From: DAOQVR01 sp035341665
GTDB lineage: Bacteria > Chloroflexota > Anaerolineae > JAAYZQ01
Length of the DNA: 64,000 nucleotides
NCBI GenBank assembly: GCA_035341665.1
Contig: DAOQVR010000007.1
Coordinates: 1-64,000 of the forward strand
Direction: 5' to 3'
The notes under the pieces are model-generated. The model saw only the letters and a list, made by a program, of their open reading frames with translations. It was not told where the DNA came from and searched no databases. Position numbers and translations under genes: made by a program. Positions 51,274 to 59,941 of this stretch are shown here, one piece after another. Each line of letters starts with the position of its first letter. Positions within the stretch are counted from its first letter, which is position 1.

Positions 51274-51957
51274 CTAGACGGTGCGGCTGCGCGCGACCAG
51301 ATAGGCCTGCCCATACAGGTGCCCGTTCACCATGGCGCTGTAGGGGATCGTGGCCAACCATCCGACGCCGCAGACCAGCTTTCCCAGGCCGCCCACGATC
51401 GAAGCGACCCAGCTCATCAAGACGGTCACCAGGTAGGTCGAGAAGTTGCGGCGCACCAGGCCGATTACATCGCTGAACCGGAGCGCTGCAGCCAGGCTCC
51501 CCTGGTCGGCCAGGCGCCCGAACGCAGCCGGCAGCAGGAAGGAGATGACAATGCCCCAGCCAATGCTCAGGAGGGTCGCGATGATCGACAGCAGCTCTCC
51601 GAGCGCCCGGGCCGTACCCGAGTTCGCGTCGCCGAGCAAGCCGCCCGGCAGGCCGAGCGCCAATCCGACCAGGATGGCTGGCAGGGCATAGACGAGAGAA
51701 ACCACCATCACCCTGAGCCCATCGGCAAGCAACGTGCCCCAGTCTTTCCACTCTGGCATGAGCTGCGCATCCCCCCGGATGACGCGGCGTGTGATCTCCA
51801 GCGAGTAGCCGCTCAGCAGGGCCAGAGCGGCGATCAGGGGGATGACCAACAGCCACGAGAAGAGGATTCCGGCCAGCAGAATCCCCGCACCGATCAGGAT
51901 CTTGACTGCCCAATCCTTGTCATCTACTACGAATGAGAATGCCCTTCCCACGTCCAT
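51274..51957 (-). CDS. DUF4013 membrane protein
   Basis: This 227-residue protein starts FSFVVDDKDWAVKILIGAG and contains GYSLEITRRVIRGD and LPEW-like PEWKDWG, typical of DUF4013. Five or so TM helices follow. It is the first gene of a same-strand group with two zinc-ribbon membrane proteins and DUF4126. The upstream gap (51958-52067) shows no clear promoter. The function is unknown; such proteins are often near transport or cell-surface genes. Confidence 0.85.
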   Translation of the reverse strand: MDVGRAFSFVVDDKDWAVKILIGAGILLAGILFSWLLVIPLIAALALLSGYSLEITRRVIRGDAQLMPEWKDWGTLLADGLRVMVVSLVYALPAILVGLALGLPGGLLGDANSGTARALGELLSIIATLLSIGWGIVISFLLPAAFGRLADQGSLAAALRFSDVIGLVRRNFSTYLVTVLMSWVASIVGGLGKLVCGVGWLATIPYSAMVNGHLYGQAYLVARSRTV

Positions 51958-52067
51958 CCTGCCACCTCACAGAGCCAAGTTGGTACTCACCGGAGCGTGC
52001 TCTTCCCGCTCATCACTTGACTCTACGCACGGGGGCAAGAAGGGTTGCGCACCGGACCGCGCCACCT

Positions 52068-53225
52068 CTACACCCGCACCGCAGGATCGAAGAGCCTGGC
52101 ATACTCCTCGAGGGCAAAGCGGTCGGTCATGCCCGCCATGTAGTCGCAGATAACCCTCTCGAGCGAATCCCCTCCGGCCGCCCGAAGCTGCACCGGCTCG
52201 GGCAGTTGTCCGGGCTCCTCGGCATAGGCGTGGAACAGCGCCTCCAGCATGCGCTGCGCCTTGGCGGCCATGCGCATGACCCTCCAGTGACGGTACATTC
52301 GCTCGTATAGGAACCCTTTGAGCTCACGGATCAGGGTCGCCGTCTGATCGGAGAACCCGATGATCGGTTTTCCCCTTTCCCTCAGCCGGGCGGCCGAGTC
52401 GATCCTCTCCTCGCCGAGTCGCAGTGAGGTGGTATGCACGGCATCGGTCACCCCCCACCCGATCAAGGTGCGGATCAACCTGTGCCGGTCCAGTTGGCTC
52501 AGCTCGGCACAGCCGGGAATCTCAAGCTGCCCAACCAGCTGGGTCCAGAGGCGCACGCCGGCCAGGTCCCTCGGGTTCAAGAGGCCGGAGTGCAGGCCAT
52601 CGTCGAGGTCATGGGCCGTATAGGCCAGCTCGTCGGCGATGTTGGCAATCTGGCCCTCCAAGGAGCAGGCCAGGTGTGGCTCATAGGCGCCGGCATCGCT
52701 GACGTCATAGTCGGTCTCGTGCTTCACCAGCCCTTCGCGAGCTTCCCAGGTCAGGTTGAGGCCCGGCCAGGCGGGGTAGCGTTCCTCCAGCTTCTCCACG
52801 ATTCGCAGGGTCTGACGGTTGTGGTCGAACCCTCCGTGGCCGGCCATGAGGGCGTTGAGGGTCTGCTCGCCCGAGTGGCCAAAGGCGGGATGGCCGAGGT
52901 CGTGCCCCAGGCATATTGTCTCCGTGAGGTCCTCGTTGACCCCCAGGGCGCGGGCCAAGGTCCGGCCGATCTGAGCGACCTCGAGGGTGTGGGTCAGGCG
53001 CGTGCGGTAGTAGTCACCCTCCGAGATGACAAAGACCTGGGTCTTGTACTCGAGCCGTCGAAATGCCGTGGTGTGGATGATCCGGTCCCTGTCCCGCTGG
53101 AAGGCAGTTCGGTAATCGGGCTCATGATCGGGGTACGCGCGCCCTCTCGAATCCCGGCTGCGCATGGCATAGGGAGCCAGGAACCTGTCCTCCGTCTCCT
53201 CGATGTGGGATCGGCCGTGCAGCAT
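52068..53225 (-). CDS. dgt: dGTP triphosphohydrolase (dGTPase)-like HD protein
   Basis: This 385-residue HD-domain enzyme cleaves dNTPs to nucleoside and triphosphate. The metal site is visible as RLTHTLEVAQIGR and CLGHDLGHPAFGHSGE, followed by IADELAYTAHDLDD. DRDRIIHTTAFRRLEYKTQVF is the usual substrate-loop start. It belongs to the dGTPase type 2 subfamily by length and motif spacing. ATG 53225 is 1 base after the PHP gene stop. Confidence 0.94.
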   Translation of the reverse strand: MLHGRSHIEETEDRFLAPYAMRSRDSRGRAYPDHEPDYRTAFQRDRDRIIHTTAFRRLEYKTQVFVISEGDYYRTRLTHTLEVAQIGRTLARALGVNEDLTETICLGHDLGHPAFGHSGEQTLNALMAGHGGFDHNRQTLRIVEKLEERYPAWPGLNLTWEAREGLVKHETDYDVSDAGAYEPHLACSLEGQIANIADELAYTAHDLDDGLHSGLLNPRDLAGVRLWTQLVGQLEIPGCAELSQLDRHRLIRTLIGWGVTDAVHTTSLRLGEERIDSAARLRERGKPIIGFSDQTATLIRELKGFLYERMYRHWRVMRMAAKAQRMLEALFHAYAEEPGQLPEPVQLRAAGGDSLERVICDYMAGMTDRFALEEYARLFDPAVRV

Positions 53226-53226
53226 G

Positions 53227-54117
53227 TCAGTAGACCTCCTCTGGCTGCCCGGCGGGCGCCGGGCTCTGTTTCCGTGCAGTTGTGACGCGGGGCTCGGCCC
53301 GGTCTAGCTCGACGAAGGCCGGTCGACGCCGGTCGAATGTCACCACGGTCCGGATGCCCACCGCGCGGATCATGGCCTCGGCGTGCGGGACTCCGCGGGC
53401 CAAGTGCCGTACGTGGTGGGCATCGGAGCCCGTGGTGATCCGGTCTCCTCCCATCTGTGCATACCACTTGAGCAGGGTCAGCCCCGGATAGGGCTCAGAC
53501 GGCGCCTGCCGTAGGCCTGACGAGTTCACTTCCAGCGCCATGCCGCGATCGATCACAGCCCGCAGCACGGCTCGTATCTCTTCCTCGAAGAGTGCGGGAT
53601 CGAATGTCCCATAGACCTCTGTCCCGTGCCGCTTCACCAGGTCCAGGTGCCCCAACACATCGCCGAGCCCGCTGTTAACGGCCCTCAGCAGCTCCTCGAA
53701 GTAAGGGAGGTAGGCCTGCCGCACGCCGTGGCTGCGGAAGTAAGCCTCGATGGCAGGGGGCTCGGAGATGATGGCCCACCCGTCCGGGTAGTCCACGAGG
53801 TGCACCGAGGTGACGACATAGTCCCAAGGGTGTGCAGCCAGCCAAGCGCCAATCTGGGGAGAGAGGCCGGCCTGGTAGGTGATCTCGACCCCCTGGCGCA
53901 GATGCACCCGCGGCTCGGCCGACCGTGCCTCGGCTATCTCCCGATCGTAGCACTCCAAGTTCAGTGTGCCGCAGCTGCGATCCCGTGGGTCAAAGTCGGC
54001 ATGCTCACAGAAGCCCAGCTCGGCCAGTCCCAGGCGCGCCGCCGCCCGCGCATAGCCGGCGATGCTTGACCGGGCGTCTGCAGAGCACCGCGAGTGGACG
54101 TGCAGGTCGGCTTTCAC
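53227..54117 (-). CDS. PHP-domain phosphatase, histidinol-phosphatase-like
   Basis: This 296-residue PHP enzyme has metal ligands in KADLHVHSRCSAD (His6, His8), GFCEHADF, GVEITYQ and, at the end, TTGSDAHHVRHLARG. HLDLVKRHG is also conserved. The layout matches HisK-type histidinol phosphate phosphatases, though related PHP proteins act on other phosphoesters. GTG 54117 follows CAGGAG. No other his genes are present in the window. Confidence 0.87.
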   Translation of the reverse strand: MKADLHVHSRCSADARSSIAGYARAAARLGLAELGFCEHADFDPRDRSCGTLNLECYDREIAEARSAEPRVHLRQGVEITYQAGLSPQIGAWLAAHPWDYVVTSVHLVDYPDGWAIISEPPAIEAYFRSHGVRQAYLPYFEELLRAVNSGLGDVLGHLDLVKRHGTEVYGTFDPALFEEEIRAVLRAVIDRGMALEVNSSGLRQAPSEPYPGLTLLKWYAQMGGDRITTGSDAHHVRHLARGVPHAEAMIRAVGIRTVVTFDRRRPAFVELDRAEPRVTTARKQSPAPAGQPEEVY

Positions 54118-54133
54118 GGCATGCTCCTGGCAG

Positions 54134-55639
54134 TTAGCGAGGGCCGAGCTGGGGGACGATGAAGAGGAAGAGGCAGGCCAGGTCGACAGGCAGCAGCAGG
54201 AAGTAGGGGCAGGCCTGGATGGCCGCGTCCCACTTGGGTGGGAGGAAGCGCCGGACAGCGAGCAATGCGGCCAGACCAACCAGCATGGCCAGCGTCCAGG
54301 TGGGCAATCCTCTGAACACCTCGATTCCGAGGGCGGCGGCCAGGGCGGCTGCCGCCATCCAGAGAGCGCGGTCGCGCCGCAAGGCTTCACGCCAGCCGAG
54401 CGCTACACCCAACCCGACCGGCAACAGCGCCGGGAAGAGGTAGCGCCCCTGATGCTGGAGAAAGCCGGTGTTGTACCAGACGTAGGTTGCCAGCGTCAAG
54501 AGCCCCGACAGGGCCAGAATCACGCCGGCCGCGATCTGCCAGGAGGGCGCTGCCGCACGGCGCGACCAGGCGCGCGCCAACCAGAGGAGGAAGCCAGCCA
54601 CCGCCATGGTCGAAAGAATGGCCAGTGCTTGGTACAGCCGTTGATCCAGTAGCACCCCCATCCAGCCAAACTGACCCCAGAAGCTGTGGAACGTCGTCAC
54701 GGCGAAATCGTGGAGCAGCCGTGCCGCTCCCTGCTGCGCGACAAACTCGGCCGTGCGCAGCTGCCCAGCCACCACTTCATTGTGACGGCCCAGCCCGAGC
54801 AGGTCGGGGAATCCATACTGGGCGACGTTGCGGAGCCACCACGGCATCCCCAGCGCTGCAGCAGGAACCAGGTAGCAGGCTACCGACAGCAGGGTGCCGC
54901 GCCAGCAGGGCGGGTCCGCTTCCAGCCAGAGGTGGCGAACCGCGATGGCTGTCAGCACCACCAGGGGGATGACATAGTCTGAAGTCTTGGTGAGGAACGC
55001 CATCCCCGTTGTGATCCCCAGCAGAACGAGCAGGCGCCTCTCGCGCGCTCGGTCGGCGCGATCCCCGGCGACCCGCGCGTCTCTCAGGTAGCGAATCGTG
55101 AGAAGCAGACCGAGCGCCAGGAGCAGCTCGGCGAGTGAATCGTTGTTCACAGCGGCCGTCATGGCCAGATGCATTGGCAGGAAGGCCACAAACGCGGTGG
55201 CGCCCAGGGCGACGAGAGGCCGGCCTGGGGCAACCTCGCCCACGGTCCAGTAGACGATCAGCAGCAGGGCCGCGCCAATGGCCAGCGAAACGAGCCGTAG
55301 GGGCAGGAGCGCTCCGCCACCCAGCCAGAAAGCGGGCACGGCCAGCAGGTAGTAGAGGGGGGGCTGGTGGAACTCGTACCGGATTGGCTCGACGCCCATT
55401 CCCCCTGGAAAGCGCGCGGCCTTGACCTCTTCCAGGTAGGAGGCGGGATAGTCGCCGATCTTGAGGATGGGAAAGCGATGCTGTTTGGCCAGGAACGTGA
55501 CGTAGTTGTAGTGGGCCGGCTCGTCGGGTGCCTGCCACTTGGGCGTGTAGATCGCATACAGAGACCCCAAGGCCAGGTAGAGGATGAGGATGGCTGGGAG
55601 GCCCCAGCGGGCCTGGCGCGCGGTGACTGGGTGGTCCAT
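54134..55639 (-). CDS. GT-C-like polytopic glycosyltransferase (ArnT/GT39 or DUF2142-like)
   Basis: This 501-residue membrane protein has about 12 TM helices. Just after TM1 comes KWQAPDEPAHYNYVTFLA, the DE-type motif of polyprenyl-phosphate-dependent GT-C enzymes, then HQPPLYYLLAVPAFWLG. ATG 55639 is preceded by GGAGA and by a promoter at 55655-55683. It probably transfers a sugar from a polyprenyl donor outside the membrane. Assignment between ArnT-like and DUF2142-like groups is uncertain. Confidence 0.8.
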   Translation of the reverse strand: MDHPVTARQARWGLPAILILYLALGSLYAIYTPKWQAPDEPAHYNYVTFLAKQHRFPILKIGDYPASYLEEVKAARFPGGMGVEPIRYEFHQPPLYYLLAVPAFWLGGGALLPLRLVSLAIGAALLLIVYWTVGEVAPGRPLVALGATAFVAFLPMHLAMTAAVNNDSLAELLLALGLLLTIRYLRDARVAGDRADRARERRLLVLLGITTGMAFLTKTSDYVIPLVVLTAIAVRHLWLEADPPCWRGTLLSVACYLVPAAALGMPWWLRNVAQYGFPDLLGLGRHNEVVAGQLRTAEFVAQQGAARLLHDFAVTTFHSFWGQFGWMGVLLDQRLYQALAILSTMAVAGFLLWLARAWSRRAAAPSWQIAAGVILALSGLLTLATYVWYNTGFLQHQGRYLFPALLPVGLGVALGWREALRRDRALWMAAAALAAALGIEVFRGLPTWTLAMLVGLAALLAVRRFLPPKWDAAIQACPYFLLLPVDLACLFLFIVPQLGPR

Positions 55640-55654
55640 GACATCTCCGCGGCT

Positions 55655-55683
55655 ATTCTACCGCACCCGGCAGCAAAGGGCAA
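55655..55683 (-). promoter_or_regulatory. Promoter for the GT-C gene
   Basis: On the minus strand, TTGCCC (55683-55678), 17 bases, TAGAAT (55660-55655), 15 bases before ATG 55639. The boxes are identical to those at 45176-45204. Confidence 0.75.
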
Positions 55684-55757
55684 GCGTGCCTGCAACCTGC
55701 TCGGCGCCAGGCTCAAGTGAGGCAGGTGGCCCGCTGTTGCTCCGGCACGGTCACCAT

Positions 55758-55785
55758 GGGCGAGGCGAGAGGCGTCGCCTCGCCC
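55758..55785 (-). terminator. Hairpin after the glycan operon
   Basis: GGGCGAGGCGA (55758-55768) and TCGCCTCGCCC (55775-55785) form a perfect 11-bp stem with a 6-base loop, downstream of the last glycosyltransferase. No T-run follows. Confidence 0.6.
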
Positions 55786-55862
55786 GGCGCGATTCAATGG
55801 GTAGTCGTGGCATGGCTGTGAAGATGATCTGCGGGGCAATGGGCCGCCCGCGTGTCTGGGGC

Positions 55863-57068
55863 CTACTGGGCAGCGATTGCCCGATAGAGCCTGAGCGTGT
55901 CGGCGGCGAGCGCAGGCCAGCGGAACTGCATAGAGAGGGCACTCGCTCCTTCACCGAGCCGGCGTCGCAGCGCCGGTGCGCCCGCCAGGTCGAGGATGGC
56001 GTGCGCCAGTGCCGCCGGGTCGTCGCGGGGAACCAGGTAGATGTTCTCCCCGTGGGCCAGCTCTGGGAGCGTCACGCGTGGCTGCGTGGTAAGGATCGGC
56101 ATGCCGTGCACAAGCGCCGCATGGAGGGTGCCGTGCAAGAAGGAGAGTCCGTCGCGGAAGGGGAGGACGCACAAGTCGGCTGCCAGGAAGCTCCCCGAGA
56201 CCTCTTCTGGTTCGAGGAACCCGGTCCAGCGAACCCTGTCCTGCAGCCCCAACTCGCCGATTAGTCCCTGGATGTGCGCCAGGTAGGTCGCATTCGTGGG
56301 GTCGCTCGCGCCGGTCTGCCCGCCGATCATCAGCAGCCGCACCTGCCCCGGTTCGGCCTCCGAAGCGGCCTGGCTCGCCCCCCCTGCTGCGGTGCTAGAG
56401 GGCAGCCGTACCAGGTCCAGTGCCTGAAGCAGCAGGTCTACCCCCTTGCGGGCATTGACGAAGCCGAAGAAGCAGAGCAGGAAGTCGTTCAGACCGGCGC
56501 CCCACCGCCTGCGCCATGCCTCCCGGTCATAGCCGTCCGGCAGAGCCGGGGCGATGTTGGATCCGATCGGTATCAGGGCCGGTGGGCGCGTGAGCGTCCG
56601 GCGCAGTCTGTCGCAGTCTTCCCGGTTGGTGGTCACCACGGCATCGCTGCGCCGGGCCAGCTCTTCCACGATCCACCGGCGGGCGGGGCCTGCCTTCGGG
56701 AAGAGGTAGGGCACCTTCAGGTCGTGAAAGGTGACCACGACCTTGGGCCGTTCTCTCCCCAGCCGTCGCACGCGCCACGGCAGCAAGTTGACGGCTGGGT
56801 GCATGGCATAGGCAGCCGCCTGGTACTGGATGTGCACGACCTCGGGTCGCTCGCGCCGGATGAGGTCTAGCAGAACTTGCCAGCAGCCCCAGCTCCATCG
56901 CTTGATGAGTGGGTGTACGATCAGCCCCGGCACCGATCCCGCAGCGGCCGAGGTTGCCACGTGTACCTCACAGCCAAGGTCGCGCAGTGCAAGGCCCATC
57001 TCGCGCGTATAGTCGCCGACGCCGCCCTGCATCGGGGGAAACTCGCCGCTGACGAAGAGCACCCTCAT
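55863..57068 (-). CDS. Glycosyltransferase family 4
   Basis: This 401-residue GT-B enzyme starts MRVLFVSGEFPPMQGGVGDY. VVHIQYQAAAYAMHP and VVVTFHDLKVPYLFPKAG lie in the acceptor domain. FFGFVNARKGVDLLLQALDL and VRWTGFLEPEEVSGSFLAAD lie in the donor domain, with LHAALVHGMPI in the position of the EX7E motif though less canonical. ATG 57068 overlaps the preceding stop (ATGA). A 121-residue upstream extension of the frame is a shadow. Confidence 0.9.
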   Translation of the reverse strand: MRVLFVSGEFPPMQGGVGDYTREMGLALRDLGCEVHVATSAAAGSVPGLIVHPLIKRWSWGCWQVLLDLIRRERPEVVHIQYQAAAYAMHPAVNLLPWRVRRLGRERPKVVVTFHDLKVPYLFPKAGPARRWIVEELARRSDAVVTTNREDCDRLRRTLTRPPALIPIGSNIAPALPDGYDREAWRRRWGAGLNDFLLCFFGFVNARKGVDLLLQALDLVRLPSSTAAGGASQAASEAEPGQVRLLMIGGQTGASDPTNATYLAHIQGLIGELGLQDRVRWTGFLEPEEVSGSFLAADLCVLPFRDGLSFLHGTLHAALVHGMPILTTQPRVTLPELAHGENIYLVPRDDPAALAHAILDLAGAPALRRRLGEGASALSMQFRWPALAADTLRLYRAIAAQ

Positions 57069-58060
57069 CCCGTCTCGCCCTTGCCGGGCCGCCGGTGCGC
57101 CCTCCCGGCTTGTTCCGCCGCGTCCACCAACCCCGACCGCAGCACCTGGCCGTAGGCGCGAATGCGCCCGGCACGGAGCGGCCGCTTGTGCCCCACCAGC
57201 CACTTGAGCGCTTCGCGCATCCACTGGAAGGCATAGGTCGCCAGCAGGAAGATGCGCACAGCCTCTGCGCGGGCGTGGCCGTGATACTTGCGGATGTAGC
57301 GGACTTTGCTGCTCTGAAAGTGGATGTGGCGCGCCGCGACGACTTGTTCGGAGGACTTGCCCTCGTGGTGGATCACCACAGCGGCAGGTAGGTAGACGAC
57401 CTCCCAGCCGGCATCCTTGATCCGGTGGCACCAGTCCATCTCTTCAGAGTACATGAAAAAGCCTTCGTCCAGGCCTCCGACCTGCTCGAAGACTTCCCGG
57501 CGCACCATCAAGCAGGCACCTACAACCCAGTCGACCGGCTGTGCCGCGTCGTCTGGCGTGTCGAGCATGTAGTAGTGGCGCAACACAGGGTTGTCATGCC
57601 ACCATTGCTGGAGCAGTGTGCTCTCCAACAGGGCGGTCGCCAGAGTGGGGAAGCGCCGGCGCGATGACTGGAGAGTGCCGTCTGGGTAGCGCAGCTGTGG
57701 ACCCACGGCACCCACCCTGGGGTGTGCAGCCAGGTATGCCGCCATCGTCGCCAAGGCATCGCCGGTCACCTGTGTATCTGGATTGAGGAGCACCAGCTTG
57801 CTGCCGTGACTGGCAGCCAGGCCCTGGTTGTTCGCCGCCGTGAAGCCGCGGTTGTCCGCGTTCCGGATGAGGTTGACCTCGGAGAACTCGGAGGCGACCA
57901 TGTCGGCGCTTCCGTCCCCGCTTCCATTGTCGACGACGATGATCTCGTTGGCTTCCCGTGGGTAGGGAGACAGGTCATCCGAGGTCCGGAGGGATGCCAG
58001 GCACCTGCGAAGCAGCTCACGGACATTCCAGCTGACGATGACGACGGAGAGCTCTGCCAC
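57065..58060 (-). CDS. Glycosyltransferase family 2
   Basis: This 331-residue GT-A enzyme has LSVVIVSWNVRELLRRCLAS, IIVVDNGSGDGSADMV, NRGFTAANNQGL, VLLNPDTQV (DxD-like) and FMYSEEMDWCHRIKDAG. The pattern resembles rhamnosyl-type GT2 enzymes. GTG 58060 follows AGCAGGGG. It lies 28 bases after the polyprenyl synthase stop. Confidence 0.92.
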   Translation of the reverse strand: MAELSVVIVSWNVRELLRRCLASLRTSDDLSPYPREANEIIVVDNGSGDGSADMVASEFSEVNLIRNADNRGFTAANNQGLAASHGSKLVLLNPDTQVTGDALATMAAYLAAHPRVGAVGPQLRYPDGTLQSSRRRFPTLATALLESTLLQQWWHDNPVLRHYYMLDTPDDAAQPVDWVVGACLMVRREVFEQVGGLDEGFFMYSEEMDWCHRIKDAGWEVVYLPAAVVIHHEGKSSEQVVAARHIHFQSSKVRYIRKYHGHARAEAVRIFLLATYAFQWMREALKWLVGHKRPLRAGRIRAYGQVLRSGLVDAAEQAGRAHRRPGKGETG

Positions 58061-58088
58061 GGGCCCCTGCTTCTGGCAGTCTGCCGTA

Positions 58089-59081
58089 CTAGGTGCGCCT
58101 GGAGATCGTGTACTCTGCCAGGGCGTGCATTGTGCGGCGTGGCTCCCCTTCGGGCAGCGCGCCGAGGGCCGCTTGACTGCGGGCGACAAAGTGGCGTGCT
58201 CTGTCCATTGCCTGCACGGTGGCCCCTGACCGGCAGACGGCTGCGACGGCCTCACGCACCGTCTCGTCCGCGGCACCGTCACGAACAGCTGCACCGAGTC
58301 TCTCGTCCTGAGGGTGGGCTCGCAGATAGTAGAGGGCGGGCAGGGTAACGATTCCTTCCCGCAGGTCGGTGCCCACCGGCTTGCCCAGGAGCTCTTCTTC
58401 GCCCTCAAAGTCGAGGACGTCGTCCATGATCTGGAAGCCCATGCCCAGGTAGTGCCCGTAGTCGCGCAGTGCTGCCACCTGGCTCTCGGGAGCGGAGCCC
58501 AGGACGGCCGCCGCTTCCGTGGCAGCGGAGAAGAGGGAGGCGGTCTTGGCATGGATTCGCAGGTCGTACCGTCTCAGGGCCTCTTCCCACTCCTGTTCCC
58601 CGGTCACGCGGGGGAGGGAATGCCTATCAAACACCTGGCGCAGCTCGCCGCTGCAGATGGTCGTCAGAGTGTTGGCGAAGATGGTCACGACCCGCACGTT
58701 CTCTGTTTCCGCGGCCAGAACCGCCGAGCGGGCGAAGAGGTAGTCGCCAGCCAGCACGGTAGCGCCTGAGCTCCAGTTTGCGTTCAGCGTCGGGTTCCCG
58801 CGCCTGAGCAGCGCTCCGTCGATGAGGTCGTCGTGGACCAGGGTGGCGGTGTGTAACATCTCAACAGCTGCAGCCAGCGAAATCAGCTTTTCGGACGCAG
58901 CCCCGAACACATGCCCGGCAAGCAGGGCGAGTGCGGGGCGCAGGCGCTTGCCGCCGCTGTCCAGCAGGTGGGCCAGCACCTCCCTGAGGATGGGGTAGTC
59001 TAGGTGCTGCGGCTCTCGCAGCTTTTGCTCAACTTGTTCAAGCTCGGCCGCAAGCGGCTCGAGAAGCGCAATCGTCTTCAA
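58089..59081 (-). CDS. Long-chain polyprenyl diphosphate synthase
   Basis: This 330-residue trans-prenyltransferase makes a C30-C45-type polyprenyl diphosphate, probably for a quinone. The first aspartate-rich motif is DDLID (84-88) and the second DDVLD (220-224), with GGKRLRPAL near 43. The start is TTG 59081 with GAGGG upstream. A 7-bp hairpin at 59113-59133 sits in the gap after tatD. Its place among glycan genes could mean a lipid carrier role, but carriers for glycans are usually made by cis-prenyltransferases. Confidence 0.93.
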   Translation of the reverse strand: MKTIALLEPLAAELEQVEQKLREPQHLDYPILREVLAHLLDSGGKRLRPALALLAGHVFGAASEKLISLAAAVEMLHTATLVHDDLIDGALLRRGNPTLNANWSSGATVLAGDYLFARSAVLAAETENVRVVTIFANTLTTICSGELRQVFDRHSLPRVTGEQEWEEALRRYDLRIHAKTASLFSAATEAAAVLGSAPESQVAALRDYGHYLGMGFQIMDDVLDFEGEEELLGKPVGTDLREGIVTLPALYYLRAHPQDERLGAAVRDGAADETVREAVAAVCRSGATVQAMDRARHFVARSQAALGALPEGEPRRTMHALAEYTISRRT

Positions 59082-59112
59082 TCAGACCCTCAACCTGTGA
59101 TGAACGCACAGC

Positions 59113-59133
59113 CGCCGGGCTCCAATCCCGGCG
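59113..59133 (-). terminator. Internal hairpin between tatD and the prenyl synthase
   Basis: CGCCGGG (59113-59119) and CCCGGCG (59127-59133) with a 7-base loop. It may weaken read-through within the operon. Confidence 0.4.
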
Positions 59134-59140
59134 TGTGCCC

Positions 59141-59941
59141 TTAGCCCACGACGTTCAGACCGAAGAGGCGCCTGGCGTTGGCCGTAGTGGCCTCCGCCAG
59201 GAGGCTCGGCGGTATTCCCTTTAGCTCGGCGACCTTCTCAGCAACCAGCCGGACGTAGGCCGGCTCATTTCGCTGCCCTCGGTGCGGATGGGGAGGCAGG
59301 TAAGGGCAGTCTGTCTCCACCAGCAACCGGTCGAGTGGCACGGCACGCACGACCTCGGGCAGCCGTTCCTCATTCTGATAGGTTACCGGCCCCGAGATCG
59401 AGATATAGAACCCCATCTCTATTGCGCACTTGGCCATCGACAGGTCACCCGCGAAGGTGTGCAGAACCCCCAGCCGCCCGGCGAGTGGGGAGGACTGCAT
59501 CTCAGCTGCCCACTCCTGCAGCATGTCCAGGACCTGCCGGTGTGCGTCGCGATCGTGGATGACCACCGGCTTCGCCAGCTTGCCTGCCCAGGCAAGCTGC
59601 GCCCGAAAGGCGCGCGTCTGCACGTCGCGCGGTGCCAGGTCTCGGAAAAAGTCCAGGCCGATTTCCCCTACCGCCACAACCTTTGGCTGGAGCGCCATCT
59701 CCCGCAGAGACTCCAGCGCCGCCCCGTCGAGCGTGCGTGCATAGTGGGGATGGATCCCCACTGCTGCGTAGACCAGGTCGTTCTCGGCCGCAAGCCGGAC
59801 TGCGCGCCGGCTCGACTTGAGGTCGATGCCGACATTGACGATTGCGCCGACGTGCGCCTGCCTTGCCCGTTCGACAGCCGCCTCACGGTCGCCGTCGAAG
59901 CGGCTCATGTCGAGGTGGGCGTGGGTGTCCACCAGCATCAT
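59141..59941 (-). CDS. tatD: TatD family metal-dependent DNase
   Basis: This 266-residue TIM-barrel hydrolase has metal ligands in VDTHAHLDMSRF, GIHPHYA, VGEIGLDF, KPVVIHDRDAHRQ and VETDCPYLPP. It acts as a 3'-5' exonuclease or general quality-control nuclease. ATG 59941 overlaps the mutase stop (ATGA). Confidence 0.95.
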   Translation of the reverse strand: MMLVDTHAHLDMSRFDGDREAAVERARQAHVGAIVNVGIDLKSSRRAVRLAAENDLVYAAVGIHPHYARTLDGAALESLREMALQPKVVAVGEIGLDFFRDLAPRDVQTRAFRAQLAWAGKLAKPVVIHDRDAHRQVLDMLQEWAAEMQSSPLAGRLGVLHTFAGDLSMAKCAIEMGFYISISGPVTYQNEERLPEVVRAVPLDRLLVETDCPYLPPHPHRGQRNEPAYVRLVAEKVAELKGIPPSLLAEATTANARRLFGLNVVG

